Positions 47,174 through 58,838 of a stretch of DNA of 64,000 nt are shown in pieces. The stretch lies in NCBI RefSeq assembly GCF_019175385.1, contig NC_083346.1:85388543-85452542 (forward strand), read 5' to 3'. Source of the stretch: Lycium barbarum. Its lineage: Eukaryota; Streptophyta; Magnoliopsida; Solanales; Solanaceae. How positions within the stretch are numbered: position 1 is the stretch's first letter; every line of letters begins with the position of its first letter. A program made the position numbers and the translations under genes. The notes beneath the pieces were generated by a model. That model was not told where the DNA came from and searched no databases. It saw nothing but the letters and a program-made list of their open reading frames with translations.

Positions 47174-48212
47174 CGTTTTTTGGATCATTGGTTGAGAAAC
47201 TAGTTGAAGAATTGGAGTTGACAACGGTCAACATTAGGTCAAGATGGCCTCGTTTGGGAATTCTAAGTGTGTGAGCAGGTCCGCAGCGTGTTTTATGATA
47301 AAATGCATATATGGTTGTGTCCGGGAGGTTTCAAATGAGTTTCGGGTGCTAAAATGAGGTTGGGGTTGTTGCTGGTTCTGGTGTGGTCGGAAATGCCAGC
47401 AGTTGGTCGCAATTACAAAATTCAGTTGCTATTGCCTTGGTCGCAATCGCGTAATCCGTTCGCTAATGTGAAGACCACTGGACATATATTTTCAGACTTC
47501 GTCCATTTGTTATTTTCTTCTTGAGTTCTAGAGCTCCGATTTGGACGATTTTCTCATTTCTAAGAGAGGGTAAGATTCTAATCTTTATTTTCAGGATTTC
47601 CTTGGTTTATTATCGCTTATTTCATGATTTGGTTGGGGAAAATTAGGGTTCAGAGCTTAAAGGATAAGAGAATGGAAAATCTTGATTTGGGAATCGATTT
47701 ATGGATGGATTTGGGTGATTTCAAGGGCGTTCTTAAATTTTATTAATGGGGTAAGTTTCCAACCTTCCTTTTACCATTCTGCCTTCAATTAATATGGAAA
47801 TTCATCAAAAAATCAGGATTTGATATAAGAAATTGGGGTTTTCCATGCAATTGGGTTTTCAAGTAATATACCAAATTGAAGGTCGATTTGTGAAAAGACT
47901 TCAACGATTTTCGAGATTCATACAATTTAGACTATGGGTAAGATGAATTTATGTCAAAATTCTAGTTTTACCCTTGTGAGCTCGGGGTTGGATTTTTGCG
48001 TTAGTTTTTTAATTCCAAACTAAAGTATAGCAATATGGGTATCATTGAACTCATTTAAACTCGTAGAATACTATTTTGACTATATTGGACTGATTTTGCA
48101 ATGAAATTATAATTTTATCATACGAGGCTCAGAATCCTACTTTGTATGACTTTTTGGGTCTGAAACTATTAGATGTCAATACGGGTGTCTACAGACTCAT
48201 GTTCTAATTTTG
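47174..48212 (+). repeat. Element L LTR fragment, left of insertion F
   Basis: LTR-like text resembling LTR K and E (GGTAAGATGAATTTATG, TAGCAATATGGGTATC, GTTTTACCCTTGTGAGCTCG). Its own start is missing, cut by the end of K. It ends at TTTTG (48208-48212), the left duplication of element F. Confidence 0.65.
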
Positions 48213-50306
48213 TGTCACGACCCGACTCGGGGCTGCGACGAGCACCAGGTGCTAACCCACCCGAGCACCCTCTTAGCTTACTCTTATACTTACATCTAGG
48301 TGAGCCACATAATTATACATACATTTCCATTCATGCGTCAACTAGTCCCAATTGGACAACGGTACATCTATATCACCATAGGCATCTATGCCACATCAAT
48401 GTACGTGGGCCAACGTGGCCGACAAAATGATATACAAAACATAGGCCGACAAGGCCGGACATGTCTAACCATATACGTATGACTACGAGCCTCTAGGAAG
48501 AGTATAACACATCACATGAGCGGGACAGGACCCCGCTATGCCCATAATTACATACACAAAAGAATAAGTACCCAAAATCTATGGCTCCGAAGGAAATGGA
48601 GCTCCGCTATGTAATCTCTGAATAAGCAGCTATGGATCAAGTCTGTCTCCCTATGCACCTGCGGGCATGACGCAGCGTCCACAAACAAAAGGACGTCAGT
48701 ACGAAGAATGTACTGAGTATGTAAAAAATGATCAACATCAATGTAGAAGCATCATAGACAATATATGAAGTGGCATAGGAGGGAAGACAATAATATCATC
48801 ATCATGGCACTTACTTGCCTTTCATAGGAACTTTCCATTTCTTATGAGTATTTCATAATAGTGCTTGTATTCGTATACATGCCCCTATTCGCATTCATAT
48901 ACATAGTCTTTTCACATTCATATTCATATTATATACATAGTCATACACTTATATACATACATAGCGTACCCGACCATAAGGTTCGGTGTTTCATACGTAC
49001 TTGGCCAACCAATGCTCAATGTTATTTCTACCTGGCCCTACCAAGGCTTCAGGGTTATCCGTACCATCTGCAGATGTGTGCGCGCGTTACGTAATCATAT
49101 ACATACATATATATATACATCCATATACATATATTCTACCCGGCATTATAAGATCGGGGTGTCATTATAGCCCTTCATAGGCACATGTGAATATAATAGC
49201 CCGTAGGCACCTTTAGCATCATTATTATTATCATCGTCATCACTATCATCATCGTTTTCGCTACATCTCTATCTTATGCTTACTCGTCAATGGGGTGCGT
49301 AGTACATTCGTAGCACGTATCGAGGGCCGTGAGCTTATGAGCTCGGAGTGTCAATCACTTGAATACAACATACTCATATAGAGGATTTAAGAGTTTTGGC
49401 CAAAGAACCATGCCTTATGAAAGAAGGGTTAGCCTTACATACCTTTTCGTCGGACTATTCTACACTTGCACGCTTCCTTCCAATGCTAGCATCTATACCT
49501 TCATTAATATCATAACAATGGCCATTAGTCATTCACGTTATCCACATTATTTAGACTCCTTAATTTGCCTCTAATTCACCCATATTCATGGTCATAACAT
49601 CCAACTTCGTCCATTCGTCTAAAGTGTCTAGTTCATGATCTTAATACCATTTATAATGCATTCATATCACAACACAGCAACATTCATGATTCAATTCAAA
49701 CTATTCCTCAAAATGTCACTATTCATCATTCATGACCTACTTGACCATATTTTCTACAATCCATGTATTTCAACTCTTCAATACCTTAAGCATCATGTAA
49801 AAATCATGAATCTTACCTTAGAAGTTGTAGGAACAAGCATTGGTTAATAATACTCCACTTTTAGCAAAACCCTAGTTTTTCTCCATTTGCATTTCTTGAC
49901 TTGAATGGTATTTAATGGCTTGCTTACACTTGCTTCACTTGTTTATGTTGTTGGTGGCTTATAGTCTTTGAAAACTTATGAAATAAATGTAGAGAGATGA
50001 TTCTAGAGAGAAGTGGTGTAGTGTAGAAATGAAATAAAACAAGTCTTGGTCCTTATATTTAATGAACTGAAAATCTGTGCTGGGTGAACAGTGGTCGTCC
50101 ATGGAGGTTTACGGTCCGTATTTCAGTTTACAGACCGTCCCTCGTGGTCGTCTTTAACCTTAAGCAGCGCCAGAAACTTTAGGCTGCATGCATGGTGATT
50201 TACGACCATGGTTTACGGGCCGTAAATCACTATACACTCGCACTCCTCGCACACATCACTAGTTCGTTCACTTGCGTATCAACGGGAAATTTTCCGAGGT
50301 GTAACA
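48213..50306 (-). repeat. 3' LTR of element F, with internal deletion
   Basis: 2094 bases. Aligned to the 5' LTR it lacks the segment equal to 57539-57747, removing about half of the ACGGNCCGT cluster and lying upstream of the TATA box in the U3 part. Stem-loop at 48697-48715, intact. TATA-like ATTAAATATAAGG (minus) at 50051-50063. Confidence 0.93.
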
Positions 50307-50320
50307 TTCTACCCCCTTTA
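50307..50320 (-). promoter_or_regulatory. Polypurine tract of element F
   Basis: Minus strand TAAAGGGGGTAGAA directly before TGTTACACC of the 3' LTR. Confidence 0.88.
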
Positions 50321-50397
50321 GGAACATTCGTCCTTGAATGTTAAAGTGTCGGGGAATTCTACGAAAATTTCGCCAGAGTTCCCCTTATAATATGGCG

Positions 50398-51852
50398 CTA
50401 CCATCCTGCCACAACAACCCATAATATCGATGCAGCACAGGGCCACAACGTAACAACATAAAAAAAATTGGCCACACATGACCCAAAAGCATAAAAGGAA
50501 ATGTACGTACCTTTTGATCTTGTCGTCTCATCTTGGGCTTCTTCCACGGGCTGAAATAAATGTGGGTATTTAGATCGCATACTTTCTTCTGCTTCCCATG
50601 TCATCTCCTCTCGATTGCTATTCCTCCACAGAACTTTAATTGAGGCCACTTCCTTGTTCCTAAGCCTCCGTACTTGCCTATCTAATATGGCAATGGGTAC
50701 CTCTTCATAAGTCAATTTCTCTGTCACTTGCACATCATTGACTAGGACTATCCTGGTGGGATCTCCAACACATTTTCGAAGCATCTAGACATGGAAAACT
50801 GGATGGACTGGCTCCAATTCCGGAGGTAGATCTAACTCATAGGCACTTTGCCTATTTTGCGCACAATCTCTTATGGTCCAATATACCGGGGACTGAGCTT
50901 CCCCTTTTGCCAAATCTCATAACTCCTTTCATTGGCGACACTTTCAAGAATACCCAATCCTTAACTTGGAACTCTAAGTCCCTTCGACGATTATCCGCAT
51001 AGGACTTCTGGCGACTTTGAACCGCTAACAACCGATCTTGTATGAGCTTGACTTTCTCTATAGCCTGCTGGACCAAATCTGGCCCTATCAACTTGGCCTC
51101 TCCAGTTTCAAACCACACTATTGGGGATCTACACTTTCGCCCATATAAAGCCTCATACGGTGTCATTTGAATGCTAGAATGATAACTGTTATTGTAAGCA
51201 AACTCAAGGAGTGGCAAATGGTCATCCCAATTTCCTCTAAGGTCTATCATACATGCTCGTAACATATCCTCGAGAGTCTGAATAGAGCGTTCAGCTTGCC
51301 CATCGGTCTGTGGGTGAAATGTCGTGCTTGGCGCACTTGGGTCCCTAGACCCTCTTGGAACGATCTCCAAAACTTGGCTGTAAACTGGGTCCCTCTATCG
51401 GAGATAATAGATACTGGAACACCATGGAGTTTCACTATCTCTTTAAGATAAAGCTTCGCATAATCTTCTGCCACATAGGTCATCCTAACCGGTAAGAAAT
51501 GAGCTGACTTTGTGAGTCTATCCACTATCACCCATATGAAATCATACTTACGTCGAGAACGGGGTAACCCTGAAATGAAATCCATATTAATCACTTCCCA
51601 CTTCCACGTCGGGATTTCTATAGCTTGCAATAATCCACCCGGCTTTTGGTGCTCGATTTTCACCTGTTGACAACTAGGACATTGAGCCACGAATTCCGCT
51701 ATATCTTTCTTCATACCATTCCACCAATATACGGACATAAGATCATGATACATTTTCGTCGCTCCAGGGTGAATGGAGTAACGGGAACAATGAGCTTCTC
51801 TCAAAATCTGGTGGCGTAGACCTGCCACATCGGGAACACATAATCTGCCCAG
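50398..51852 (-). pseudogene. Element F integrase with chromodomain-like tail, two frameshifts
   Basis: Frame 51247-51828 has the zinc finger ([18 protein letters not shown] ... CPSCQQVK), [20 protein letters not shown] and [14 protein letters not shown]. Near 51335 a frameshift follows LGTQV; the Glu region [20 protein letters not shown] is in frame 50852-51370. A one-base loss at about 50910 (RFGKRG then SSVPG instead of KLSPR) shifts again. Frame 50398-50784, after a TAG replacing Ser in FHVSML, carries MLRKCVGDPTRIVLVNDVQV and LDRQVRRLRNKEVASIKVLW, TWEAEESMRSKYPHLFQP. The last 30 residues are read-through into non-coding DNA. Confidence 0.92.
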
Positions 51853-53484
51853 GCATCAGAGAACTCCGTCTCCTGAAATATCAAACGATGATTCCTCTTT
51901 CTGAGGGAGTGCATCTCTGTACTGCATTAGCGTGGGATCCTCATACTGTCGCTCTTTTACTTCCGCTACTAGCGATGAAACTGCTGAATTATGAATAGTA
52001 GCTCCGCTGCTACCTGAGTCCACCACTCGGACTCCTAGGCTAGCTAACTGCTGAAGATCACGGGCCATCTCTTTCTTTTCTGGTCGTACATCACTTAGAC
52101 TTCCCATGGATCTGCGGCTAAGAGCGTCAGCCACAACGTTAGCCTTTCCAGGGTGATACAAGATATCAACATCGTAATCCTTTAGCAACTCCAACCATCG
52201 TCGTTGTCGCAAATTCAACTCTTTCTGCTTGAAGATATACTGAAGGCTCTTATGATCTGTATAAACATCCACATGGACACCATATAAATAATGTCGCCAT
52301 ATCTTTAATGCATGGACCACTGCGGCTAATTCTAAATCATGGGTCGGGTAATTCTGTTCATGTTTCCGCAATTGCCTAGAAGCGTACGCAATCACCTTAC
52401 CGTGTTGCATCAGTACACAACCTAGCCCGACGCCTGAAGCATCGCAATAAACAACATACCCTTCCAATCCCTCTGGAAGTGTCAAGACTGGGGCAGAAGT
52501 CAATCTATCTTTCAACTCTTGGAAGCTACGCTCGCAGGCATCTGTCCATTGAAACTTAGCTGACTTCTGAGTCAACTTTGTGAGCGGTGCAGAAATAGAA
52601 GAGAAACCTTCAACAAATCTTCTGTAATAACCTGCTAAGCCCAAAAAGCTACGAACCTCCGTAGGAGTCGTGGGCCTTGGCCAAGTATTCACGGCCTCAA
52701 TATTTTGGCTATCCACCCGAATACCATCAGCTGCAACAATATGGCCCAGAAATGATACTGAGTTCAACCAAAACTCACACTTGGAGAATTTTGCAAACAA
52801 CTCTTGAGCTCGCAGAACTCCAAAGACTATAAGCAGATGCTCCGCATGATCTGTCTCGGATCTAGAATACACTAGGATATCGTCGATGAATACAATCACG
52901 AATAGATCCAGAAAAGGCCTGAATACATTATTCATTAAGTCCATAAACGCTGCCGGTGCATTAGTTAACCCAAACGACATTACTCGGAACTCGAAATGGC
53001 CATATCTTGTTCTAAAAGCTGTCTTAGGGATATCTTTCTCCCTAACTCTTACTTGGTGGTACCCGGACCTCAAATCAATCTTTGAAAACCATTTGGCACC
53101 TTGCAATTGATCAAATAAATCATCGATCCTCGGAAGAGGATACTTGTTTTTAATCGTCACTTTATTCAACTGCCGATAATCAATGCACAATCTCAAGGAG
53201 CCATCCTTCTTTCGGACGAATAATACGGGTGCGCCCCACGGGGATAAACTAGGCCTAATGAAGCCTTTATTAAGCAAGTCCCTCAATTTCTCCTTCAACT
53301 CTTTCAATTCCGCGGGTGCCAATCTATATGGGGGAATAGATATAGGTGTGGTGCCTGGCAACACATCAATGGAAAAATCAATTTCCCGTTCGGGAGGAAG
53401 GCCTGGAAGCTCTTCCGGGAACACATCCAGAAATTCGTTCACCACTGGAACTGACTGTAGAGTCGGCGACTCAGCTTCTACATC
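51853..53484 (-). pseudogene. Element F reverse transcriptase and RNase H, one open block
   Basis: The 529-codon block (51856-53445) is the best preserved coding piece in the window. [62 protein letters not shown], and catalytic [14 protein letters not shown]. RNase [53 protein letters not shown]. All catalytic Asp residues I can place are kept. It ends after DISGDGVL in a TGA (Arg codon in B). The RT could be functional as a domain but cannot be reached from gag because of upstream stops. Confidence 0.93.
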
Positions 53485-54136
53485 TTAAACTCGCACTAGA
53501 TGATAAATACACCCTTTTGTGATCATTTTCCTTGCCTTTAGATAGGAAATAAACCTAACTTTTGGTGATGCCGCATTCCCTTTCCATTCTAAGACTGGTT
53601 CTCCCGGAAATTGGAAACGAACCATCTTCATTCGGCAATCAACATTGGCATAACAAGAAGCCAACCAATCCATGCCCATAATAACGTCAAAATCTACCAT
53701 TTCTAGCTCATGCAAATCAATTATGGTACGACGATCACAAATCACAATCATACAATCCCTATATACTCGGCTACCTATTACCGATTCACCCACGGGTGTA
53801 AACACCTCAAAAGGTTTGATAGACTCCGGCTCAATTATAAATCGACCCGCAATATATGGAGTAACATATGATAATGTGGTGCCCGGATCAATCAAAGCAT
53901 ATATATCATGAGAGAATACCGATAATATACCTGTGACCACATTAGGAGAAGACTCAAGATCTTGGCGTCCAGCCAAAGCATAAATACAATGCTGAGGACC
54001 GCTAGTACTGGGAGCTCTACCTATACCTCTACCATGGCCGACTGGCATATGTGAACCTGGCCCCGTAGGGCGTACAGATGCTGATGATCCGGCTGCTGAC
54101 CCTGCTGGCTGGGTCCTACCTCAACCCTGTACTGAG
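53485..54136 (-). pseudogene. Element F protease
   Basis: Frame 53485-54048 starts within the linker after a TGA (about 54122) and reads [20 protein letters not shown] with D-x-G-T in place of D-x-G-S, an accepted variant of the active site, then [20 protein letters not shown]. It ends at a TAA (53485-53487) where B has Gln in VRVQDV. Confidence 0.9.
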
Positions 54137-55317
54137 GGTCAATCACGCATGATATGGCCTGGTTGACCACATGAATAGCAACCATCCGAGCCCAATCGAC
54201 ATTGACCCCAATGCAACTTCCCACACTGGGAACATCGTGGTACAGGTGGCCTTGACTGGCCTGAATCATCTCTGAACTGAGGTCCTGAATAACTGGGACT
54301 CGGCCCTGAACGAGCAGATCTATCGAGGCTCTGGCCTGGAAACCGAGGAGATGCACTGGTCATAGTATAGCTTGAATGTCTAGGGAACTGCTGCCTGTGT
54401 CCGCCTCTAAACTCTCTTGTTGGACCCGAAGATCTAGCTCTCTTGCTATGTCCCCGATCTTGCTCACACTGACTCCTCCGCTGTTGTAGGCTTTCATCTA
54501 AGTTCTGAGCATGTGCCTGAATGCGTGCAATATCCATATTGTCCTGAAGGGACGCAGTCAAGCATTTATCCATCAAGTATGGCCCTAGGCCCTTTACGAA
54601 TCGGTGTACCCTTTCGCTCATATCTGCCACCATGGCCAAAGCATACCTAGCCAAGGAGTTCAAGCGGAGGCCATACTCTAGGGCACTCATACTACCTTGC
54701 CTCAAATTTAAGAATTTATCGGCCCTTGCTCGCCGAACTTCTGGAGGCATATAGTGACGGAGAAAAGCATCCACAAACTCTTGCCACACCGGGGGAGGTG
54801 TATTGGCCCCCCGTGAAGCCATACACACCGTATACCACTGGATCGAGACATCTCTCAATCTATATGACGCTAGCTCTACCGACTCGGTGTCTGAAGCATT
54901 TATCAACCGGAGCGTCCTTAGCATACCATCGATAAAGTCCTGGGGATCCTCCTCCGGCTTTGACCCAAAGAATTCTAGGGGGTTCAAAGTAATGAAATCA
55001 CGGGCCCTTGCACTAACAGCCCTATCACCATACCCTGAACCTTGCCTCTGAGCCTGGGCCGCAACCAACTGGGTCAACAAATTAATGACCTCTTTCACAT
55101 CTTGGCCAGAAGCATTCGGTGGAGGTGCTGGAGGTGCTGGAGCTGGGGCTGAGGCTCCCTCACGCTCCTCAGTAATAGGCACTGTCTGGGAGGACTGAGA
55201 TTGAGCCGCACTCTGGGACTCACTTTACTCTACTACCGGTGGCGGTGCTTTCTTAGCCCGCTTCTCTGCCACCGTCTTGCCCTTTTGGGCAGCCGTAGCC
55301 TTTCCTTTTTTAGGCAT
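54137..55317 (-). pseudogene. Element F gag
   Basis: ATG at 55317 starts MPKKGKATAAQKGKTVAEKR. A TAA at 55225-55227 (Glu in B) cuts it after about 30 codons. The rest is open from 55224 to 54140: gag domain (ARDFITLNPLEFFGSKPEED, FLRHYMPPEVRRARADKFLN), basic linker (SQCEQDRGHSKRARSSGPTR), and zinc knuckle CYSCGQPGHIMRD followed by TGA exactly at the fourth ligand Cys. In B the same codon is Phe. Confidence 0.92.
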
Positions 55318-55511
55318 CTCTGAAATACACAACATACGATTTAGGAGCAAGAATTTCCTACATCATAGCTCTATCGCACGATTCTTATGAAGAAAGAAGG
55401 TCATTTATTCCTAAAATGTCCGCAGCTTCTTGTTTATAAGTGTGGCGCGCAACACACCCATAACAAACACTCTACTAGACACAGCTCGTAGACACACCAT
55501 AGGACTGAACT

Positions 55512-55523
55512 GCTCTGATACCA
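55512..55523 (-). promoter_or_regulatory. Primer binding site of element F
   Basis: Minus strand TGGTATCAGAGC, a perfect initiator Met-tRNA match, four bases from the LTR edge at 55528. Confidence 0.95.
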
Positions 55524-57356
55524 CTTTTGTAACGACCCGACTCGGGGCCGCGATGAGCACCCGGTGCTAACCCACCCGAGCACCCTCTTATACTTACATC
55601 TAGGTGAGCCACATAATTATACATACATTTCCATTCATTCGTCAACTAGTCCCAATTGGACAACGGTACATCTATATCACCATAGGCATCTATGCCACAT
55701 CAATGTACGTGGGCCAACGTGGCCGACAAAATGATATACAAAACATAGGCCGATAAGGCCGGACCTGTCTAACCATATACACATGACTACGAGCCTCTAT
55801 GAAGAGTATAACAAATCACATGAGCGGGATAGGACCCCGATATGCCCATAATTACATACACAAAAGAATAAGTACCCAAAAGTTATGGCTCTGAAGGAAA
55901 TGGAGCTCCACTATGTAATCTCTGAATAAGCAGCTATGGATCAAGTCTATCTCCCTGTGCACCTACGGGCATGACGCAGCGTCCACAAACAAAAGGACGT
56001 AAGTACGAAGAATGTACTGAGTATGTAAAACATGATCAACATCAATGTAGAAGCATCATAGACAATATATGAAGTGGCATAGGAGGGAAGACAATAATAT
56101 CATCATCATGGCACTTACCTGCCTTTCATAGGAACTTTCCATTTCTCATGCGTATTTCATAATAGTGCTCGTATTCGTATACATGCCCCTATTCGCATTC
56201 ATATACATAGTCTTTTCACATTCATATTCATATTATATACATAGTCATACACTTATATACATACATAGCGTACCCGACCATAAGGTTCTGTGTTTCATAC
56301 GTACTTGGCTAACCAAGGCTTAATGTTATTTCTACCTGGCCCTACCAAGGCTTCAGGGTTATCCGTACCATCTGCAGATGTGTGCGCGCGTTACGTAATC
56401 ATATACATACATATATATATATACATCCATATACATATATTCTACCCGGCATTATAAGCTCGGGGTGTCATTATAGCCCTTCATAGGCACATGTGAATAT
56501 AATAGCCCGTAGGCACCTTTAGCATTATTATTATTATCATCGTCATCACTATCATCATCGTTTTCGCTACATCTCTATCTTATGCTTACTCGTCAATGGG
56601 GTGCGTAGTACATTCGTAGCACGTATCGAGGGTCGTGAGCTTATGAGCTCGGAGTGTCAATCACTTGAATACAACATACTCATATAGAGGATTTAAGAGT
56701 TTTGGCCAAGGAACCATACCTTATGAAAGAAGGGTTAGCCTTACATACCTTTTCGTCGAACTATTCTACACTTGCACGCTTCCTTTCAATGCTAGTGTCT
56801 ATACCTTCATTAATATCATAACAATGGCCATTAGTCATTCACGTTATCCACATTATTTAGACTCCTTAATTTGCCTCTAATTCACGCATATTCATGGTCA
56901 TAACATCCAACTTTGTCCATTCGTCTAAAGTGTCTAGTTCATGATCTTAATACCATTTATAATGCATTCATATCACAACACAGCAACATTCATGATTCAA
57001 TTCGAACTATTCCTCAAAATGTCACTATTTATCATTCATGACCTACTTGACCATATTTTCTACAATCCATGTATTTCAACTCTTCAATACCTTAAACATC
57101 ATGTAAAAATCATGAATCTTACCTTAGAAGTTGTAGGAACAAGCTTTGGTTAATAATACTCCACTTTGAGCAAAACCCTAGTTTTTCTCCATTTGCATTT
57201 CTTGACTTGAATGGTATTTAATGGCTTACTTACACTTGCTTCACTTGTTTATGTTGTTGGTGGCTTATAGTCCTTGAAAACATATGAAATAAATGTAGAG
57301 AGATGATTCTAGAGAGAAGTGGTGTAGTGTAGAAATGAAATAAAACAAGTCTTGGT

Positions 57357-57369
57357 CCTTATATTTAAT
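57357..57369 (-). promoter_or_regulatory. Putative TATA box, F 5' LTR
   Basis: Minus strand ATTAAATATAAGG, about 455 bases into the LTR. The pyrimidine-rich CTTCTCTCTAGAATC lies some 35-50 bases downstream (57305-57320). It is the best formed of the minus-strand LTR boxes. Confidence 0.5.
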
Positions 57370-57501
57370 GAACTGAAAATCTGTGCTGGGGTGAACAGTG
57401 GTCGTCCATGGAGGTTTACGGTCCGTATTTCAGTTTACGGACCGTCCCTCGTGGTCGTCTTTAACCTTAAGCAGCGCCAGAAACTTTAGGCTGCATGCAT
57501 G

Positions 57502-57537
57502 GTGATTTACGACCATGGTTTACGGGCCGTAAATCAC
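57502..57537. other. LTR hairpin GTGATTTACG / CGTAAATCAC
   Basis: A perfect 10-base inverted repeat (57502-57511 and 57528-57537) with a 16-base loop that itself contains ACCATGGT. The same hairpin is in G (15180-15215), in B 3' LTR and in F 3' LTR (50193-50230). The deletion in the F 3' LTR begins one base after it. Confidence 0.85.
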
Positions 57538-57828
57538 TTTACGGTCCGTCCTCCTGGTCGTAGTTTACCATTTCTCCACTGGGCAGAAAGTCGAAGCCTT
57601 GCATAGCAGTTTACGACCTTCCAGTTTACGGACCGTATTTTGCACTTTACGACCACTGGGCAGTTTTGCCAACTTTCAACTTTTCAAATTTCTCGACTTT
57701 TCATTCTAATCATTCTCGTCCATTTACGCACATTGCTCATGAAACATTATACACTCGCACTCCTCACACACATCACTAGTTCGTTCACTTGCGTATCAAC
57801 GGGAAATTTTCCGAGGTGTAACATTTTG

Positions 57829-58838
57829 ATACGTATTTGAATAGTTTGGGATTGTTCGAAGGCTTTGATGAAGGGCAAGGCCGTGTGGTGATCGTTTGAG
57901 CTTTGGGACTTCTATTCAGTCAAGTTGAGATCTTGACCTTATTTTAAAGCGTCATGGTTGGTCTAATTTTTCTAAGTAAGATGTAGTAATGGGGTAACTA
58001 AGGGGGTCCCAATACTTGTGATGTGATGAGCCCTTGAATCAGGTACCGGTGCCATGTTATAGGTCTTTGTACTTTAAATTGTATAGTTTGTCAGAATGTC
58101 ATGCTTTGGGCACTAGCTGATAGCATAGATTGTTGTGTGACTTATGGTGAACATGAGACCCCTTTTTTATTGCATCTATGCTTTCCACCTATCTTATATG
58201 TGCTTAAATGTTGCCTTCACTCTAAAATACTCGTTATAAAACTGGAAAAGAGGCACGAATGAGTCTTTATTGGTTGATGTGTGCATGTTATATTTATGCT
58301 TTTATATGGCATCTCATGCATATTACACCTGAGGATATGTTGGGTCCGAGGGGAAATGATTTCGGATGGTTGACACGAGTACTCGGGTCGATTAGCCGAG
58401 TGATGTGATTGACATGAGCCTGATTGGCTAGTGATCGGTAATGTGAGCCTAAGAATGGATAGATGATGTGATTGAGAGCCCCCCATGGGTAGCTCCCTAT
58501 TGAAGGAGCATTTGTGTTCCGGTGATGGAAAGGCCTTGCATTAGAAAGCATTTGCATATCATATATCTCTTGTATTCCATGTTTGGATGTTGTTTGAAAT
58601 TGTCGATTGAACTTTATTGATCAGATTACTTGATACTTAATTGGACTTAAGTACTTAGATGATGTAACCTAGGCTTGTAACTTATGATTATTGGGACTCC
58701 TATTATCTATTTATGTTTAGCCTTATAGGCTAAATACTCCGTTGAATTACGTTACACTAGACTACTGAGATCATGGTAATAATGCTTTAATGCATCATGG
58801 TCAAAGCCAAAACATGATGTTAAAGGTTAGGTAGAGTA
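57829..58838 (+). repeat. Element L LTR, right of insertion F
   Basis: Continues the LTR L text after the TTTTG duplication: GAAGGGCAAGGCCGTG matches the GGGCAAGGC mark of LTRs E and K at the expected place. Beyond about 58.6 kb homology to LTRs is lost. The right limit is unclear. Confidence 0.55.

Larger units (their letters stand above)
48213..57823 (-). mobile_element. Element F: full-length Ty3/gypsy (Tekay/Del-like), mutated
   Basis: 9611 bases, both LTRs TG...CA, flanked by perfect TTTTG repeats (48208-48212 and 57824-57828). Primer site and polypurine tract are in place. It belongs to the same family as B and the solo LTR G. At least six in-frame stops and two frameshifts break the polyprotein, so it cannot move on its own. 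LTRs differ mainly by a 209-base deletion in the 3' copy, otherwise they are very alike, which suggests fairly recent insertion. Confidence 0.95.
55528..57823 (-). repeat. 5' LTR of element F
   Basis: 2296 bases, TGTAACGACC to GGTGTAACA, then TTTTG. It holds the stem-loop (56001-56019; left arm first base A), CTACCAAGGCTTCAGGGTTA, a TA/CA-rich stretch near 56.4 kb, the TATA box and the full palindrome cluster (57410-57655). It lacks about ten bases (GCTTACTCTT) near 55590 that the 3' LTR and G have. Confidence 0.93.

Noticed and set aside
53183..53488. Plus-strand open frames inside elements B and F
   Set aside because: Antisense shadows of well identified gag and pol frames.
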